A stretch of DNA of 64,000 bases from Actinomadura_C sp036008685 (lineage in GTDB: Bacteria > Actinomycetota > Actinomycetes > Streptosporangiales > Streptosporangiaceae): NCBI GenBank assembly GCA_036008685.1, contig DASYNF010000042.1, positions 9,240 through 73,239 on the forward strand. The letters run 5' to 3'. Under the pieces are notes generated by a model. The model saw only the letters and a program-made list of their open reading frames with translations. It was not told where the DNA came from and did no database searches. A program made the translations under genes and the position numbers. Positions 61,754 through 64,000 of the stretch are shown here, in pieces. How positions within the stretch are numbered: the stretch's first letter is position 1; the number at the start of each line of letters is the position of its first letter.

Positions 61754-62941
61754 TCAGTCCTCCAGAACCGAGAGACCGGGGAGCGACTTGCCCTCGAGGT
61801 ACTCGAGGCTGGCGCCGCCGCCGGTGGAAATGTGCGAGAAGCCGTCCTCGGGCAGTCCGAGGGAGCGGACCGCCGCGGCCGAGTCGCCGCCCCCGACGAC
61901 GGTGAACGCGTCCGAGGCGATGAGGGCCTCGGCCACCGCGCGGGTGCCGCCGGCGAAGGCCTCGAACTCGAACACGCCCATCGGGCCGTTCCAGAACACG
62001 GTCGCGGCGTCGGACAGCCGCCCGGCGAACAGCTCGCGGGTGCGCGGGCCGATGTCGAGTCCTTGGCGGTCGGCCGGGATGGCGGTCGCGTCGACGACGT
62101 CGTGGTCGGCGTCCGCCGCGAAGCCGGTGGCCGCGAGGACGTCGAGGGGCAGCAGGAGCTCGACGCCCCGCTTGTCGGCCTCCTCCAGGAAACCGCGCAC
62201 CTGGTCGAGCTGATCCTCCTGCAGCAGCGAGCGGCCGACCTCGTGGCCCTGCGCCTTGAGGAAGGTGTAGGCCATCCCGCCGCCGATCAGGAGCCGGTCG
62301 ACCTTGGTCAGCAGGCTCGCGATGACGCCGAGCTTGTCGGAGACCTTCGCGCCGCCGAGCACCACCACGTAGGGGCGGACGGGGTCGTGGGCCAGCCGGC
62401 GCAGGACCTCGACCTCGGCGACGATGAGGCCGCCGGCGGCATGCGGCAGCCGGCGCGGGACGTCATAGACGCTGGCGTGCTTGCGGTGGACGGCGCCGAA
62501 GCCGTCGCCGACATAGAGTTCGGCGAGCCCGGCCAGGCGGCCGGCGAAGTCACCCCGCTCGGTCTCGTCCTTGCTGGTCTCGCCGGGCTCGAAGCGCAGG
62601 TTCTCCAGCAGCGCGATCTGACCGTCGGCCAGGGACCCGGCCACCGTGGTCGCGGACCGGCCGACCACGTCGGTGGCGAAGGAGACATCGGCCCCCAGCA
62701 GCTCGCCCAGCCGCTCGGCCACCGGTCGCAGGGAGAGCTCCGGGCGGACCTCTCCCTTGGGACGGCCCAGGTGCGCGCAGACGATGACCCGGGCACCCCG
62801 GGCGGCGAGCTCCCGGATGGTCGGCACGCTGGCGCGGATCCGGCCGTCATCTGTGATCTTGCCGTCCTCGAGCGGGACGTTCAGATCGGAGCGGACCAGG
62901 ACTCGCCTGCCCCGCACGTCGAGGTCGTCAATGGTCCGCAT
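61754..62941 (-). CDS. pgk: phosphoglycerate kinase
   Basis: A 395-residue PGK: RRVLVRSDLNVPLEDGKITD (signature), CAHLGRPKGEVRPELSLRPV, VVVLGGAKVSDKLGVI and the nucleotide site VVGGGDSAAAVRSLGL. It makes ATP from 1,3-bisphosphoglycerate. AAGGAG precedes the ATG. A hairpin terminator lies between it and gap, so part of its expression may depend on read-through. Confidence 0.97.
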   Translation of the reverse strand: MRTIDDLDVRGRRVLVRSDLNVPLEDGKITDDGRIRASVPTIRELAARGARVIVCAHLGRPKGEVRPELSLRPVAERLGELLGADVSFATDVVGRSATTVAGSLADGQIALLENLRFEPGETSKDETERGDFAGRLAGLAELYVGDGFGAVHRKHASVYDVPRRLPHAAGGLIVAEVEVLRRLAHDPVRPYVVVLGGAKVSDKLGVIASLLTKVDRLLIGGGMAYTFLKAQGHEVGRSLLQEDQLDQVRGFLEEADKRGVELLLPLDVLAATGFAADADHDVVDATAIPADRQGLDIGPRTRELFAGRLSDAATVFWNGPMGVFEFEAFAGGTRAVAEALIASDAFTVVGGGDSAAAVRSLGLPEDGFSHISTGGGASLEYLEGKSLPGLSVLED

Positions 62942-62966
62942 CCGGACTCCTTCTCAGCCGTGAAAA

Positions 62967-63015
62967 CCGCCGTGATCTCGCGTGCGCCAAGGAGCGCGAC
63001 CCGAGATCACGGCGG
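62967..63015 (-). terminator. intrinsic terminator between gap and pgk
   Basis: On the minus strand a perfect 14-bp stem (63015-63002 with 62980-62967) around a 21-nt loop is followed by TTTT. It lies after the gap stop and before the pgk ribosome site. Confidence 0.8.
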
Positions 63016-63029
63016 GAGGGGACGGTCGG

Positions 63030-64000
63030 TCAGATACCGGCCCCGACGAGCTTGACCAGGTCCACGAGGCGGTTGGAGTAACCCCACTCGTTGTCGTACC
63101 AGCCGACGACCTTCGCCTGGTTGCCGATCACCTTGGTGAGGCCGGCGTCGAAGATGCAGGAGGCCGGGTCGGTGACGATGTCGGCCGACACGATCGGGTC
63201 CTCGGTGTAGCTCAGGATGCCCTTGAGGGGGCCGTCCGCCGCCGCCTTGACCGCGGCGTTGATCTCCTCGGCGGTGGTCTCGCGGCCGAGCGTGACGGTC
63301 AGGTCGGTCGCCGAGCCGGTCGGCACCGGGACGCGGAGCGCGTAGCCGTCCAGCTTGCCCTTGAGCTCCGGGAGCACCAGGCCGATGGCCTTGGCCGCGC
63401 CGGTCGAGGTCGGCACGATGTTGAGCGCGGCGGCCCTGGCCCGGCGCAGGTCCTTGTGCGGCGCGTCCTGCAGGTTCTGGTCCTGGGTGTACGCGTGGAT
63501 GGTGGTCATCAGCCCGCGCTCGATGCCGAAGGTGTCGTGCAGCACCTTGGCCATGGGGCCGAGACAGTTGGTGGTGCAGGACGCGTTGGAGATGATCGTG
63601 TGCGCGTCCGGGTCGTATTCGCCGTCGTTGACGCCCATCACGATGGTGACGTCCTCGTTCTTGGCCGGCGCGGAGATGATGACCTTCTTGGCACCGCCGG
63701 CATCGACGTGCTTGCGGGCGTCCGCGGCCTTGGTGAAGAAGCCGGTGGACTCCACGACGACGTCCACGCCCAGGTCGCCCCAGGGCAGGTTCGCCGGGTC
63801 ACGCTCGGCGAGCACCTTGATCGTGGCGCCGCCGACCTTGATGCCGTCACCGACGACCGACACCTCCTCGGGGAGCTTGCCCAGGATGCTGTCGTACTTC
63901 AGCAGGTGGGCGAGCGTGGCGTTGTCGGTGAGGTCGTTGACCGCCACGACCTGGACGTCCGCCCCGCTGGCCTGCAGGGCACGGAAGAAGTTACGGCCGA
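63030..64000 (-). CDS. gap: glyceraldehyde-3-phosphate dehydrogenase, 5' end outside the window
   Basis: The frame runs off the right edge; the first residues visible are GRNFFRALQASGADVQVVAV, so only ~12 N-terminal residues of the NAD fold are missing. The catalytic Cys is in SNASCTTNCLGPMAKV, and VVGWYDNEWGYSNRLVDLV ends the protein. It oxidises glyceraldehyde-3-P to 1,3-bisphosphoglycerate. It heads gap-pgk-tpiA(-secG). Confidence 0.97.
   Translation of the reverse strand, partial: GRNFFRALQASGADVQVVAVNDLTDNATLAHLLKYDSILGKLPEEVSVVGDGIKVGGATIKVLAERDPANLPWGDLGVDVVVESTGFFTKAADARKHVDAGGAKKVIISAPAKNEDVTIVMGVNDGEYDPDAHTIISNASCTTNCLGPMAKVLHDTFGIERGLMTTIHAYTQDQNLQDAPHKDLRRARAAALNIVPTSTGAAKAIGLVLPELKGKLDGYALRVPVPTGSATDLTVTLGRETTAEEINAAVKAAADGPLKGILSYTEDPIVSADIVTDPASCIFDAGLTKVIGNQAKVVGWYDNEWGYSNRLVDLVKLVGAGI

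Overview
The window is high-GC DNA with codon use, GTG/TTG starts, leaderless-looking promoters and a gene repertoire (RbpA, OpcA, acVLRF1, SufR, AIM24 triplet, actinobacterial HTH proteins) that point to a filamentous actinomycete. The order suf operon ... ctaB, tkt, tal, zwf, opcA, pgl ... rbpA/secG, tpiA, pgk, gap resembles the conserved central chromosome of Streptomyces and relatives. The pgi copies lying between tal and zwf favour a Streptosporangiales/Thermomonosporaceae-type genome over Streptomyces, but that placement is inference.

Layout. 0-10 kb: the end of an acyl-CoA synthetase; a yczE-peptide transporter operon divergent from its MocR regulator; a CBS-domain protein; a GH15 glucoamylase/trehalase-like enzyme; an LD-carboxypeptidase; a sulfotransferase. 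10-12.3 kb: a decayed patch with a Crp-type regulator fragment, a YciI-domain fragment and a clipped HATPase. 12.3-25 kb: ABC exporter, enoyl-CoA hydratase, small HTH protein, ABC-F ATPase, three tandem AIM24 proteins, the ribosome-rescue hydrolase acVLRF1, a degenerate EAL protein, a CaiB CoA-transferase, a frameshifted response regulator and a small membrane protein. 25-32 kb: sufR-B-D-Rieske-C-S-U-T, preceded by an exact match to the published mycobacterial SufR operator and a DtxR/IdeR-like iron box. 32-42 kb: universal stress protein, ABC-2 exporter, RhtA-type exporter, methyltransferase, PolX, and the haem A genes ctaB and ctaA with a PrsW protease between them. 42-54 kb: pentose-phosphate block tkt, tal, three tandem phosphoglucose-isomerase homologues, zwf, opcA, pgl. 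54-64 kb: CMD-family protein, ACT-GNAT fusion, methyltransferase, glyA under a ZTP riboswitch, ArsR-M23 pair, rbpA, secG, tpiA, pgk and gap (running off the end).

How it works together. The 42-54 kb block carries most of the pentose phosphate pathway and links to lower glycolysis at 61-64 kb. The most unusual feature is the triplication of the pgi-like gene. The three copies lose active-site residues stepwise, and none keeps the usual catalytic Glu in the AES(T/N)GK motif. The last two are translationally coupled to zwf and its effector opcA, which suggests pseudoenzyme or regulatory roles at the glucose-6-phosphate branch point. The other strong regulatory signals are the ZTP riboswitch, the SufR operator, a YczR-type MocR operator and a triple-palindrome operator in front of an ArsR-like gene.
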